A stretch of 64,000 nucleotides of DNA, from the NCBI GenBank assembly GCA_016716225.1, contig JADJWT010000001.1:1488001-1552000 (forward strand), written 5' to 3'. The DNA is from Ignavibacteriota bacterium (GTDB lineage Bacteria > Bacteroidota > Ignavibacteria > Ignavibacteriales > Melioribacteraceae). Numbering within the stretch: position 1 is the stretch's first letter; the number at the start of each line of letters is the position of its first letter. Positions 10,101 to 17,544 of this stretch are shown piece by piece. The translations under genes and the position numbers were made by a program. The notes under the pieces are model-generated. The model ran no database searches and was not told where the DNA came from. It was given only the letters and a program-made list of their open reading frames with translations.

Positions 10101-10369
10101 AGTTAAGTCAGAATTATCCAAATCCGTTTAATCCAAGTACAACAATTAAATATTCATTACCAAATGTAGCCTCGAGCTTTAGCTCGAGCATAAAATTAAT
10201 TGTTTACGATTTATTAGGAAGAGAAGTAAAAATATTGGTTAATGAAAAACAAAAACCCGGAAATTACGAAATTGAATTTGATGGAAGTAATTTATCAAGT
10301 GGAGTATATTTTTATAGATTGCAGACTGGAGATTATGTTAAAACAATGAAAATGATTATAATGAAATGA
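7166..10369 (+). CDS. Large T9SS-secreted protein with FG-GAP-like repeats and a CARDB domain
   Basis: Secreted protein of 1067 residues, signal peptide ~1-18. Residues ~90-500 contain FG-GAP/VCBS-like repeats with Asp-rich loops (GDFDGDGLDEIITAW, LEDLNNDGADEIIVDGDG), a calcium-binding seven-blade propeller pattern. Residues ~535-770 are unassigned and rich in alternating polar/hydrophobic strands (WSVSGEVSGGFKIPVIGIG). Residues ~855-960 look like a CARDB adhesion domain (KPGEVINIKTRIRNF, ENKIDEIHESNN). Residues ~980-1067 are the T9SS sorting domain (NYPNPFNPST). A small palindromic repeat is translated inside a loop of the sorting domain (see 10171-10188). The AAGGGGA before the ATG supports the start. 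Likely a cell-surface adhesin; no catalytic motif is seen. Confidence 0.8.
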   Translation: MRIVLSLLLSASMLFSQGDKKDPFQGSYTLGNSSEIAISWNVNRYNDSTVTHKIFNYLSNSGQYILDSTNSGNFDENLSIGDKKKLQKISGDFDGDGLDEIITAWESSDYSINIISSKINKNNLVWNDVSEIKLDKIQYPVSPFNNSSRFEIAKGNFDLDAEPELAICFWNVDANLELRIYDIDENLNFSQTSVLADEYMNPNMYNYTIRFDFACGDFDGDLIDEFVLAGHFAEDNDSWSIFTKIYDVENNTIIPKVKKNDFYSSDNFYNSNYKINNFIIETGDLTNNTIDEFTLNFVIANNGSSQAENYILPAKVTLNLDTINVDLNNLYKVFQTNGNTNLAISMQLEDLNNDGADEIIVDGDGRINILQADTTLNLTWKTGENFGSETPVNNRMIIADLDASTNDSLWHPEIIVAFTRSVQTDNFPNYTTLNITIFEPIIDSSGDIINVQKRVSFIADSTVGSNSHIYSIAAGDFDGGSIRLGKPNFYSATDIVQPLVILNAPPVHFDMLDGNSFDINKNFNGQNSNFYAKYYTSSETDIEFETKINKAWSVSGEVSGGFKIPVIGIGTEIKIKSQYGKGFSKKKFTSNTYKVSQNITASSDDYIYATIIDYDIWEYPVLTNDEILGYVLVVEPGQPQRSWFPSKSPQAADYIPNHEVGNILSYNNIAAPTENGSLQQVLKWNTSDQITLDGSPGFQYNWALENETQTIVTASNEVNFKISGEASFDNPFKFTPDVKVKGNYSTKSISTRTNKVKYKKGLDVHLGPIDLGIGETYYSVTPYAYWAKSGALVLDYAVDPRPSGISVPETWWQQKYNEKPDIALILPWRLDPEKGFSITEDKRQQTKDIIFNPEKPKPGEVINIKTRIRNFSLLNTNSIVDAKFYVGDPNNGGTLIESTDGKNIFSTDDYIPARSEKIISFNWQIPNGISTFPRIYVELDPENKIDEIHESNNIGWKVLQLFDATTDIEFEENLPIEFELSQNYPNPFNPSTTIKYSLPNVASSFSSSIKLIVYDLLGREVKILVNEKQKPGNYEIEFDGSNLSSGVYFYRLQTGDYVKTMKMIIMK
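10171..10188. repeat. Perfect hairpin repeat inside the T9SS sorting domain
   Basis: CTCGAGCT (10171-10178) and AGCTCGAG (10181-10188) are perfect inverted arms around TT. The element is GC-rich for this genome and reads in frame as ASSFSSS. It sits in the loop between two beta-strands of the sorting domain, where the paralogue at 10847 carries a different insertion (VKSEKSN). Confidence 0.6.
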
Positions 10370-10378
10370 TTAAGTAAA

Positions 10379-10406
10379 GTAGAGACACATTTCCATGCGT
10401 CTCTAC
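10379..10406. repeat. GTAGAGAC palindromic repeat, copy 1
   Basis: GTAGAGAC (10379-10386) pairs with GTCTCTAC (10399-10406). The stem extends by CAT/ATG after one mismatch around a TTCC loop. It begins 9 nt after the stop codon of the upstream T9SS gene. A second copy occupies the same place after the next T9SS gene (13001-13030). It may act as a transcript end or as a mobile REP-like element. Confidence 0.75.
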
Positions 10407-10414
10407 GAAAATAT

Positions 10415-10589
10415 TTATTTTTTGAGAACAGCAGTAACTTTTTTTGCGGCATCTTCCAAAGTTGTGGCAACTTCAAAAATTAATTTGGAATTTGCCAATA
10501 AAACTCCGGCTTCTTTTGCATTTGTACCTTCCAATCTAATTACAATCGGAACTTCCACTTTAATTTCTTTGGCTTCATTGATAACTAAT
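10415..10589 (-). pseudogene. Duplicated 3' fragment of sucC
   Basis: Read on the minus strand, this stretch encodes the last ~57 residues of succinyl-CoA synthetase beta (KEIKVEVPIVIRLEGTN..., ending KKVTAVLKK and a TAA at 10417-10415). It matches the 3' end of the intact sucC at 13081 with only about six mismatches over ~155 bp. Homology fades upstream of the VIN codons, near 10590. There is no start codon or N-terminal part, so it cannot make an enzyme. The two copies are direct repeats about 2.67 kb apart, flanking the gene at 10847. Confidence 0.9.
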
Positions 10590-10846
10590 TAAGTAATTAT
10601 TCTTGACTCAGAATTATTAAAAAGAGAACATTAATTATAGAAATAATAACTAAATGTATATTAACTTAAATTCTAATTAGTAATACATACTGTAATTGCA
10701 ATAACAACTTGGCATTTTATTTGTGCTTTAAAAATTCGTAAAATTTAAATTTCAATATTATAAAACGGTATTTATTTTTATACTTTGAAAGTAAATGATT
10801 TTGTGTCTGTTAAAAAATGATTCTATTAAAATAAGCTGAGGAAATT
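10590..10846. other. Intergenic region upstream of the propeller gene
   Basis: AT-rich and without a gene. It follows the sucC fragment and should contain the promoter of the gene at 10847. A GAGGA Shine-Dalgarno lies 5-6 nt before that ATG. No clear promoter motif can be assigned. Confidence 0.35.
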
Positions 10847-12991
10847 ATGAAAACAAAAATAATTATTTGGTTTATTTTCATTTTACTTATAAATAGCTTT
10901 ATTTATTCTCAAAATAGTAAATGGATAAATTATACATATGGAAATAGAATAAATGAAATAACAACTGATAATGATACTGTTTGGGTTGCAACTCGAGGTG
11001 GACTTGTAAAAATAAATCAAATAAACGGAGAAACCATTTTTTTTAATAGAGGGAATTCTGGTATACAAAGCAATTTAATTTTAACTATTGCAATTGACAG
11101 CAAAGGAAATAAATGGGTAGGATCGTATGATGCAGGTATTTCTATGTTTGATGGTAAAAATTGGACATTGTTCAATCAAGATAATTCCGGATTACCAAGT
11201 AATTATATTTCAGAAATTAAAATCGATAGCAAAGACACTAAATGGTTTGTAATACCAGGTTTTGGAATAATCAAATATGACAGTTCCGGTTGGACTAATT
11301 ATACTACTTCTAATTCAAAATTACCAAGTGATTGGTTAACAACGCTTACAATAGATGGAAAAGAAAATATTTGGGTATGGAGTAATAATAGTCTATATAA
11401 ATTTGATGGAATTAATTGGTTAATATATGATAAAAACAATTCGGGATTGCCTTTTAATAGTATTGACTATTTAGCAATTGACAAGTATGACATAAAATGG
11501 ATTGGTAATTCATATGGAGGTTTAGCGAAATTTGATGATACAAGTTGGACTATTATTAGTTCTCCAGATTCTACATATAAATATCCTTTAAATTCTCTTG
11601 TACCAGATGATTCTGGAAATATTTGGATAGCAGATGAATTTTTAACAAAATTCAATGGCGTTAACTTTACAAAATATGATACAGCGAATGTAAAGGAAGT
11701 TGTTGGATTAACAATTGATAAATATAATAATAAATGGTGGGGTTATATTGATAATGTTTATAAATTAGATGAATTAAATTTGTCGAAATACAAAACAAGT
11801 AATTCTCCATTATTAAGTAATACAATAAACTCAATAGCAATTGATAATAAAAAGAACAAGTGGATAGGAACTGGAAATGGTATTATAAAAATTGAAGGCA
11901 CAGATTGGGTTCTATTCAATGAAAATAATTCTGAGCTACCTTTAAAAGGAATAAGTTCAATTGCAATTGATAAATTTGATAAAAAATGGATTGGACTTTA
12001 TAGGAATGGATTGGCATGTTTTGATGAAGTAAGCTGGAACATATTTGATGATACTAATTCCGATTTGCCTCAGGGTGTTATAGAAATAGTTATTGATAAA
12101 AATGGTGATAAATGGGCTTTAACCTGGAATGAACTCGTGAAATTTGACGGTTATAATTGGACAATTTTTGATACATCTAATACAGGGTTACTTCAGTTAG
12201 AAATTGCTCTAACATTTAATATTGATAAAAATAATGTAAAATGGATTGGAACCGAATTCGGAGGATTGGTAAAATTTGACGATTTAGACTGGACAATATA
12301 TTATAAAAGTTTTACAGATTCACCTTCGGATCTTATATTTGCAATTGCTATAGATAGTTTAAATAACAAATGGATTGGTACAAATAAAGGATTAGCAATG
12401 TTTGATGGTTTAAATTGGATTGTTTACGACATGGAAAATTCATCTTTGCCGTGCAATAATATTTATTCAATAACAATTGATAAAGATGACAATAAATGGA
12501 TAGGTGCAGAAAATAATTTAGTAAAATTTGATGGAAGTAATTGGGAAGTTTTTAATTCAAGTAATTCTGGTTTGCCGACTCATGAAATCCAAACAATAGT
12601 AATAGATGAATATAATAATAAATGGATTGGTACAAATGGTGGCGGTTTAGTTGTTTTTAATGAAAATGGAATAACAGATATACATGATGAATATATTATC
12701 AAAAAACTTCCTAAAGATTTTGAACTATCCCAAAATTATCCAAATCCGTTTAACCCAACAACAACAATTAAATATTCAATTCCGCAAAAAGTGAAAAGTG
12801 AAAAGTCCAACGTGAAATTAGTGGTTTTTGACATACTAGGAAGGGAAGTTAAAACATTGGTTAATAAAAACCAAAAACCCGGTAATTATGAAATCACCTT
12901 TGACGGAAGCAATTTATCAAGCGGAGTATATTTTTACAGATTGCAATCCGGAGAATTTGCAAATACCAAAAAACTTATATTAATGAAGTGA
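10847..12991 (+). CDS. T9SS-secreted beta-propeller protein with Reg_prop-like repeats
   Basis: Secreted protein of 714 residues, signal peptide ~1-22 (ending FIYSQN). Residues ~25-610 are about a dozen repeats of ~45-50 residues, each with 'IAIDxxxNKWIGT...GLxKFDGxxWTxF...NSGLPSNxI' (for example IAIDSLNNKWIGTNKGLAMF). This is the pattern of two-component-regulator propeller repeats, here without kinase or DNA-binding domains. Residues ~625-714 are the T9SS sorting domain (NYPNPFNPTTTIKYS). The sorting domain is closely similar, in DNA and protein, to that of the gene at 7166. The gene is bracketed by direct repeats of the sucC 3' end. Likely a surface protein; ligand unknown. Confidence 0.82.
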   Translation: MKTKIIIWFIFILLINSFIYSQNSKWINYTYGNRINEITTDNDTVWVATRGGLVKINQINGETIFFNRGNSGIQSNLILTIAIDSKGNKWVGSYDAGISMFDGKNWTLFNQDNSGLPSNYISEIKIDSKDTKWFVIPGFGIIKYDSSGWTNYTTSNSKLPSDWLTTLTIDGKENIWVWSNNSLYKFDGINWLIYDKNNSGLPFNSIDYLAIDKYDIKWIGNSYGGLAKFDDTSWTIISSPDSTYKYPLNSLVPDDSGNIWIADEFLTKFNGVNFTKYDTANVKEVVGLTIDKYNNKWWGYIDNVYKLDELNLSKYKTSNSPLLSNTINSIAIDNKKNKWIGTGNGIIKIEGTDWVLFNENNSELPLKGISSIAIDKFDKKWIGLYRNGLACFDEVSWNIFDDTNSDLPQGVIEIVIDKNGDKWALTWNELVKFDGYNWTIFDTSNTGLLQLEIALTFNIDKNNVKWIGTEFGGLVKFDDLDWTIYYKSFTDSPSDLIFAIAIDSLNNKWIGTNKGLAMFDGLNWIVYDMENSSLPCNNIYSITIDKDDNKWIGAENNLVKFDGSNWEVFNSSNSGLPTHEIQTIVIDEYNNKWIGTNGGGLVVFNENGITDIHDEYIIKKLPKDFELSQNYPNPFNPTTTIKYSIPQKVKSEKSNVKLVVFDILGREVKTLVNKNQKPGNYEITFDGSNLSSGVYFYRLQSGEFANTKKLILMK
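12786..12818 (+). repeat. Purine-rich GTGAAAA-type element inside a coding region
   Basis: A run of GTGAAAAGTGAAAAGTCC followed by ACGTGAAA is translated in frame as KVKSEKSNVK in a loop of the sorting domain. Similar purine-rich strings occur between genes (45083-45142, 54055-54118, 56352-56400, 59787-59880) and, on the other strand, inside the gene at 51077. Confidence 0.5.
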
Positions 12992-13000
12992 TATAAAAAA

Positions 13001-13030
13001 TGTAGAGACGTAAAATTTTACGTCTCTACA
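13001..13030. repeat. GTAGAGAC palindromic repeat, copy 2 (perfect 30-bp palindrome)
   Basis: TGTAGAGACGTAAAA (13001-13015) is followed by its exact reverse complement (13016-13030). It begins 9 nt after the stop of the propeller gene, mirroring copy 1 at 10379. The position between convergent genes suits a transcript-end hairpin. Confidence 0.85.
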
Positions 13031-13040
13031 AAAATATGGT

Positions 13041-13077
13041 TGTCATTCCCATGTTCCGTTAGCCAACGGATGGAAAT
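13041..13077. repeat. TGTCATTCC-type inverted repeat
   Basis: TGTCATTCCCATG is followed by the hairpin TCCGTT-AGCC-AACGGA (13055-13070) and then TGGAAAT, giving an imperfect inverted repeat. It lies between copy 2 of the GTAGAGAC repeat and the sucC stop and is absent beside the sucC fragment at 10415. Another TGTCATTCC element is at 54284. Confidence 0.5.
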
Positions 13078-13080
13078 CAT

Positions 13081-14244
13081 TTATTTTTTAAGAACCGTGG
13101 TAACTTTTTTTGCGGCATCTTCCAAAGTTGTGGCAACTTCAAAATTTAATTTGGAATTTGCCAATAAAACTCCGGCTTCTTTTGCATTTGTACCTTCCAA
13201 TCTAATTACAATCGGAACTTCTACTTTAATTTCTTTTACGGCATTAATTACACCTTGAGCAACTCTATCGCAGCGTACAATTCCGCCGAAAATATTTATT
13301 AAAATTGCTTTAACATTCGGATCACTTAAAATAATTTTAAATCCATTTGCCACAGTCTCTTGATTTGCACCGCCGCCGACATCCAAAAAGTTTGCCGGTT
13401 CACCGCCAGCTAATTTTATTATATCCATTGTTCCCATTGCAAGGCCGGCACCATTTACCATGCATCCAACATTTCCATCTAACTTAATATAATTCAAATC
13501 AAATTTTGAAGCTTCAATTTCAAGCGGTTCTTCTTCATCAAAATCTCTAAATTCCATAATATCTTTATGACGGAAAAGTGCGTTATCATCAAAATTCATT
13601 TTTGCATCAAGCGCAATTACATCGCCTTCTTTTGTAACTACTAAAGGATTTATTTCCGCAATAGAGGCATCTGTTGAATCATAAGCTTTGTAAAGTGCCA
13701 ATAAAAATTTTACTGCGTTTTTATGTTGAACTCCTTCCAAACCCAAACCGAAAGCCAATTTACGAGCTTGAAATTGCTGCATTCCTATTGCGGGATCAAT
13801 AGTTTCTTTAAGTATTTTTTCCGGAGATTCGGCTGCAACTTTTTCAATTTCAACTCCGCCTTCCGTGGAAACCATTACAACATTTTTAGATTGAGCTCGA
13901 TCTAAAGTAATTCCCACATACATTTCTTTATCAATATTTACGCCTTGCTCAATTAAAAGACGTTTTACGGTTTTTCCTTGCGGTCCGGTTTGATGTGTAA
14001 TTAAATTCATTCCGAAAATTTCTTTTGCATATTTTTTTACTTCATCAAGATTTTTGGCAACTTTTACACCGCCGCCTTTTCCTCTTCCGCCGGCGTGTAT
14101 TTGAGCCTTTACAACTTTAATATTTCCGACTAATTCTTTTGCGGCTACAACTGCATCTTCGGGAGAAAAAACAACTTTTCCTTCTGGAACTGGAACGTTA
14201 AATTTTCTTAAAATTTCTTTTGCTTGATATTCATGAATTTTCAT
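13081..14244 (-). CDS. sucC: Succinyl-CoA synthetase (ADP-forming) subunit beta
   Basis: Beta subunit of the TCA-cycle enzyme that makes ATP or GTP while converting succinyl-CoA to succinate. The 387 residues match the family. The ATP-grasp domain is clear (HAGGRGKGGGVKVAKN near residue 50), and so is the CoA-ligase part (FLDVGGGAN, NIFGGIVRCDRVAQG). An AGGA Shine-Dalgarno precedes the ATG. No sucD is adjacent, although the two are often paired. The last ~57 codons are duplicated as a fragment at 10415-10589, so the present 3' end may have been supplied by a recombination event. Confidence 0.95.
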   Translation of the reverse strand: MKIHEYQAKEILRKFNVPVPEGKVVFSPEDAVVAAKELVGNIKVVKAQIHAGGRGKGGGVKVAKNLDEVKKYAKEIFGMNLITHQTGPQGKTVKRLLIEQGVNIDKEMYVGITLDRAQSKNVVMVSTEGGVEIEKVAAESPEKILKETIDPAIGMQQFQARKLAFGLGLEGVQHKNAVKFLLALYKAYDSTDASIAEINPLVVTKEGDVIALDAKMNFDDNALFRHKDIMEFRDFDEEEPLEIEASKFDLNYIKLDGNVGCMVNGAGLAMGTMDIIKLAGGEPANFLDVGGGANQETVANGFKIILSDPNVKAILINIFGGIVRCDRVAQGVINAVKEIKVEVPIVIRLEGTNAKEAGVLLANSKLNFEVATTLEDAAKKVTTVLKK

Positions 14245-14326
14245 AATTTCCTACAACTTTATTAAAGCAATTTTTTAATTTCTTAATAATAACTAAAAAA
14301 AATATTTTGCCCAATTTTGCTATAAA

Positions 14327-15004
14327 TTATTTTTCTGCTTCTTTCTCATCAACAAAAACAGAATCATCAATTCCTTTATTAACTTTATAATTATTGTAAT
14401 TTATTGTTATGTCACCTTTAAAATTTTCGGGAATATTTCTTCTTCTTTTATTCTCACTTTCTTCAACTTGTGAAAAATCCAAATTTATTTTTATTTGTGA
14501 TGGAAGAGCAAATTCCTTCTGATCATTGTAATTAAAATATGTTATAATTTTTGCATTTCCATCTAATGATAAAATAATCTGCTTTATTAAAAATTCATTT
14601 TTATCGACTAACAATTTGGCAGCATTAAATTTTATGCTATCAGCATTTGGAATAATTTTAATTACGGAAAGATTTTTATTATCAATTAAAGTATCGCCAA
14701 TTAATTCCGAAGTGAAATCTTTATCAATAATTTTTTGCGGATTAAAATCAATTACGCCTTTGGGTAATATTGTAAGTTTTTCAGAGTGAAGTTTAAATTT
14801 ATCCGGTTTCTTAAAAAATATTTCTGCTTTCGATTTCGGCATTTTAAGAAAATCAAACTTTACGGAAATTTCAACATTAGCAGAATAATTATCAACTTTA
14901 TCAATTTTACTTTTTATTGCTGAAATAATTTTCTCGGCATTTTTGTCTTGAGCAAAATTAGTAATTGTAAAAAGTATTAAAATTGTTACAAATATTTTTT
15001 TCAT
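14327..15004 (-). CDS. LolA-like periplasmic protein
   Basis: A 225-residue exported protein with a signal peptide (IFVTILILFTITNFAQ). The body resembles the LolA/LolB lipoprotein-carrier fold: 'VDNYSANVEISVKFDF', 'KAEIFFKKPDKFKLHSEKL' and later strands with alternating hydrophobic residues, a half-barrel that binds lipid tails. It overlaps the upstream ABC permease gene by 4 nt, so the two are translationally coupled. The three-gene set suggests lipid or lipoprotein handling at the envelope, but the cargo is not shown. Confidence 0.6.
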   Translation of the reverse strand: MKKIFVTILILFTITNFAQDKNAEKIISAIKSKIDKVDNYSANVEISVKFDFLKMPKSKAEIFFKKPDKFKLHSEKLTILPKGVIDFNPQKIIDKDFTSELIGDTLIDNKNLSVIKIIPNADSIKFNAAKLLVDKNEFLIKQIILSLDGNAKIITYFNYNDQKEFALPSQIKINLDFSQVEESENKRRRNIPENFKGDITINYNNYKVNKGIDDSVFVDEKEAEK

Positions 15005-15840
15005 GATAAAATATCTTTTCTTATAAAAATTATTGAAGTTAGAATTAAAAATATTACAGAATGTAAAGCAAGATATCCCAAAGATTTAATTTGTACAAAC
15101 CAATCAAAATCATAATTGAAAAATTTTTGCCAATCCATAAAGTAATTTGTGAATAAATATGGCTTAATATATTTAGTGAAATCAACCGGAATTTGAGAAA
15201 GAATAACGAAGAAAATTAAAATTGCCATCGTTGCAATTATTGGTCCAATTGCGTTTTCCACCAATGATGAAAATAAAAACGATAATGTAAAAACAAGAAG
15301 CATACTGAAAAATACGTGCAAATAACTTAAAGCAAATCTCCATAAAATATCATCTTGTGCAAAAATATTTATACCATCAGAAAGAACAATTAATTCACCG
15401 TTGCCAAATACAATATGGCTTACAACTAAACTAACAAAAATCATCCAAACTATAATTGATAAAATATAAATACATCCTGCAAAAAATTTTGAAACTATAA
15501 TTTGTAATCTCGAAACCGGACGAGTAATAATTAATCTGTAAGTTCCGCCGGTTCCTTCTCCGGCAAGAATTTCACCGGCAACCAAAACAATTGTAAGTGG
15601 AAATAAAATAAAAAATGCATTTAGAATTAAATGACCGATTAAATTTCCATTTAAAATATTTCCGGAGATGATAAACAAATCACTTAAATTTCTGGTGATA
15701 TGTCTTACTTCATTTTCGCCATAAATGTAAAGATTGATTTGAACCATCGAAACCATAAATAAAATTCCAAAGTGACCAATGTAAGAACGCCACTTCTTAA
15801 AAATTTTAATAAGTTCTATATGCACTAATTTTATCAGCAT
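15001..15840 (-). CDS. ABC-2 type transporter permease
   Basis: Inner-membrane permease of 279 residues with about six hydrophobic helices, including FILFPLTIVLVAGEILAGEG and VWMIFVSLVVSHIVFG. The motif 'GEGTGGTYRLIITRPVSRLQIIVSKF' (residues ~90-115) is typical of NosY/ABC-2 permeases. It overlaps the ATPase gene by 1 nt and the LolA-like gene by 4 nt. It would form the membrane channel of an exporter with the protein at 15840-16757. Confidence 0.82.
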   Translation of the reverse strand: MLIKLVHIELIKIFKKWRSYIGHFGILFMVSMVQINLYIYGENEVRHITRNLSDLFIISGNILNGNLIGHLILNAFFILFPLTIVLVAGEILAGEGTGGTYRLIITRPVSRLQIIVSKFFAGCIYILSIIVWMIFVSLVVSHIVFGNGELIVLSDGINIFAQDDILWRFALSYLHVFFSMLLVFTLSFLFSSLVENAIGPIIATMAILIFFVILSQIPVDFTKYIKPYLFTNYFMDWQKFFNYDFDWFVQIKSLGYLALHSVIFLILTSIIFIRKDILS

Positions 15841-16757
15841 TATTTTTCTTCTGTAATTTTTAAAAAATAATCTTCTAATGAATTTTTTCTTTCCACGGAA
15901 AATATTTCAACATTTTTTTCAACTAAAAATTTTATTAAATGAGGAATTTTATCTTCGGCAAGATTTATTTTCAGTTGTGAATTTAAAATGTTGGAAGTGT
16001 TATTTGAAAATACTGATTTGGATAAAATTTCTTCAACATTAACTTCACTTTTAAAATTTATTTCAACTTCATGTTTATCATTAATTAAAAGTCCTTTTAC
16101 ATCACCTTCAATAATATTTTTTCCTTTATTTATAATAACCATTCTATTGGCAATTAATTCAATCTCGCGTAAAATGTGCGAAGATAGAAAAATTGTTTTG
16201 CCTTTTTCTTTGCTAAGGAAAATAATTAAATCACGGATTTCTTTCATGCCTTGCGGATCAAGTCCGGTTGTAGGTTCATCCAAAATAATTAATTCCGGAT
16301 TATGCAAAAGTGTTTGAGCAATTCCCAATCGTTGTTTCATTCCGTGAGAAAAAGTTTTTACTTTGCTATTGTATCTTTTATCTAAACCGACTAACTCAAG
16401 AATTTCCATAATATTTTTTTTGGAAATACTTATGCCGGACATTTTTCCTAAAATTTCCAAATTTTTATATGCGCTTAAGTATAAATAAAAATCCGGTTTT
16501 TCTACAATTGCACCGACTTTTGCTAAAATTTCTTTTCTGTGCTGAGCTAAATCTTTTCCAAAAATTTTAATATTACCGGAAGTTGGTTTAATTAATGTGA
16601 GAAGCATTCTGATTGTTGTACTTTTTCCGGCGCCGTTTGGACCAAGAAAACCAAACACATCACCCTTATAAACATTGAGGTTTAGGTTATTTACCGCTGT
16701 AAGATTTTTAAACTTTTTCGTTAAGTTGGAAATTTCTATAACTTTTTCAGAATTCAT
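15840..16757 (-). CDS. ABC transporter ATP-binding protein (ABC-2 type)
   Basis: Cytoplasmic ATPase of 305 residues. Walker A is GPNGAGKST (residue ~39), the signature is FSHGMKQRLGIAQ, and Walker B is LIILDEPTTGLDPQG, followed by SSHILREIE. A C-terminal ~80-residue extension resembles that of CcmA/NatA-type subunits. It sits in a tight operon before its permease and probably powers export or membrane extraction of an unidentified substrate. Confidence 0.9.
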   Translation of the reverse strand: MNSEKVIEISNLTKKFKNLTAVNNLNLNVYKGDVFGFLGPNGAGKSTTIRMLLTLIKPTSGNIKIFGKDLAQHRKEILAKVGAIVEKPDFYLYLSAYKNLEILGKMSGISISKKNIMEILELVGLDKRYNSKVKTFSHGMKQRLGIAQTLLHNPELIILDEPTTGLDPQGMKEIRDLIIFLSKEKGKTIFLSSHILREIELIANRMVIINKGKNIIEGDVKGLLINDKHEVEINFKSEVNVEEILSKSVFSNNTSNILNSQLKINLAEDKIPHLIKFLVEKNVEIFSVERKNSLEDYFLKITEEK

Positions 16758-16763
16758 TTTAAA

Positions 16764-17543
16764 TTAATTTCGATTTATAATTTCGTTAAAATATTCCATT
16801 GCTCGTATTTCAGTTTGAGTTTGCAAGTTTATTTCTTGTGGAAAAATTTGAATTCGTAAATCTTGATATAAAAAAATTATTTGTTCCAAACTTTTGATTA
16901 ACGAGTTTTCATCATAATCAGAAATTGTTAATTTCAAATTTTCCAAATCTTTAGTTGTGAAAAACTTTTCAGCTTTTCGTAAACCTTTTGGCAATTTATT
17001 GTTTTTAATCTGCAGTAATTGAGCAATAACATTTGTCCGTAGAAAATTAATTGCATCTAAAGTTTCAAAAAATTCACCTCTTCCAATTTTTGAAGAAACG
17101 TAATGAATCCAAATCCAGAAGCGGTCTTCAATCCATTGAAAATTTGGATAAGGAAATATCGGTTCGGAATTTGCGATAATATTAGATAATATATTTTCTC
17201 TTTCCCAAACCACAATTGGATTTTCAACTCTTTGATAAAATTCATCGGGAGTAATAAATTTTATATCAACATGCAGAAGTGGTTCATCATATAGGCAAAT
17301 TAAAAGTCGATTTTCTCCAACATGTTCACCGATAAAAGCATTTAACAAATTTCCAAATTTTTGTGCATAATTTGTTATCAATTCTTTATTTGGAGCTATT
17401 TTATTTTTTGTAACTAAAACAAAATCGAGATCGGAAAATTCATCAATTTCATTTGTGATCCAAGAACCGCCGAGTGCTAATCCCAAAACATTTTCATCGT
17501 TTTTAATTTTATCAATTACATTATTTACAAAACTTTTGTGCAT
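16764..17543 (-). CDS. Nucleotidyltransferase-domain protein
   Basis: A 259-residue protein with the polymerase-beta-type nucleotidyltransferase signature near the N-terminus: GGSW followed 12 residues later by SDLDFVLV, with a third acidic residue in LHVDIKFI. The rest is helical, as in aminoglycoside adenylyltransferase-like proteins. It would transfer an NMP to a small molecule; the acceptor is unknown and resistance should not be assumed. It lies 6 nt before the ABC ATPase gene and 1 nt after the serine hydrolase gene in the same operon. Confidence 0.7.
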   Translation of the reverse strand: MHKSFVNNVIDKIKNDENVLGLALGGSWITNEIDEFSDLDFVLVTKNKIAPNKELITNYAQKFGNLLNAFIGEHVGENRLLICLYDEPLLHVDIKFITPDEFYQRVENPIVVWERENILSNIIANSEPIFPYPNFQWIEDRFWIWIHYVSSKIGRGEFFETLDAINFLRTNVIAQLLQIKNNKLPKGLRKAEKFFTTKDLENLKLTISDYDENSLIKSLEQIIFLYQDLRIQIFPQEINLQTQTEIRAMEYFNEIINRN

Positions 17544-17544
17544 G

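Noticed and set aside
10395..10592. 65-codon plus-strand frame after the FG-GAP gene
   Set aside because: It is antisense to the duplicated sucC tail; the minus-strand reading gives the conserved SucC sequence.
10690..10715. Possible sigma-54 promoter (TTGGCA ... TGTGC) before the propeller gene
   Set aside because: GG and GC are 12 nt apart rather than the required 10.
13040..13258. 72-codon plus-strand frame opposite sucC
   Set aside because: Shadow of the intact sucC 3' end in another frame. Its resemblance to the 10395 frame merely reflects the duplication.
16764..17543. Aminoglycoside-resistance gene
   Set aside because: Only the general nucleotidyltransferase signature is visible and it sits inside a housekeeping-like operon, so resistance cannot be claimed.
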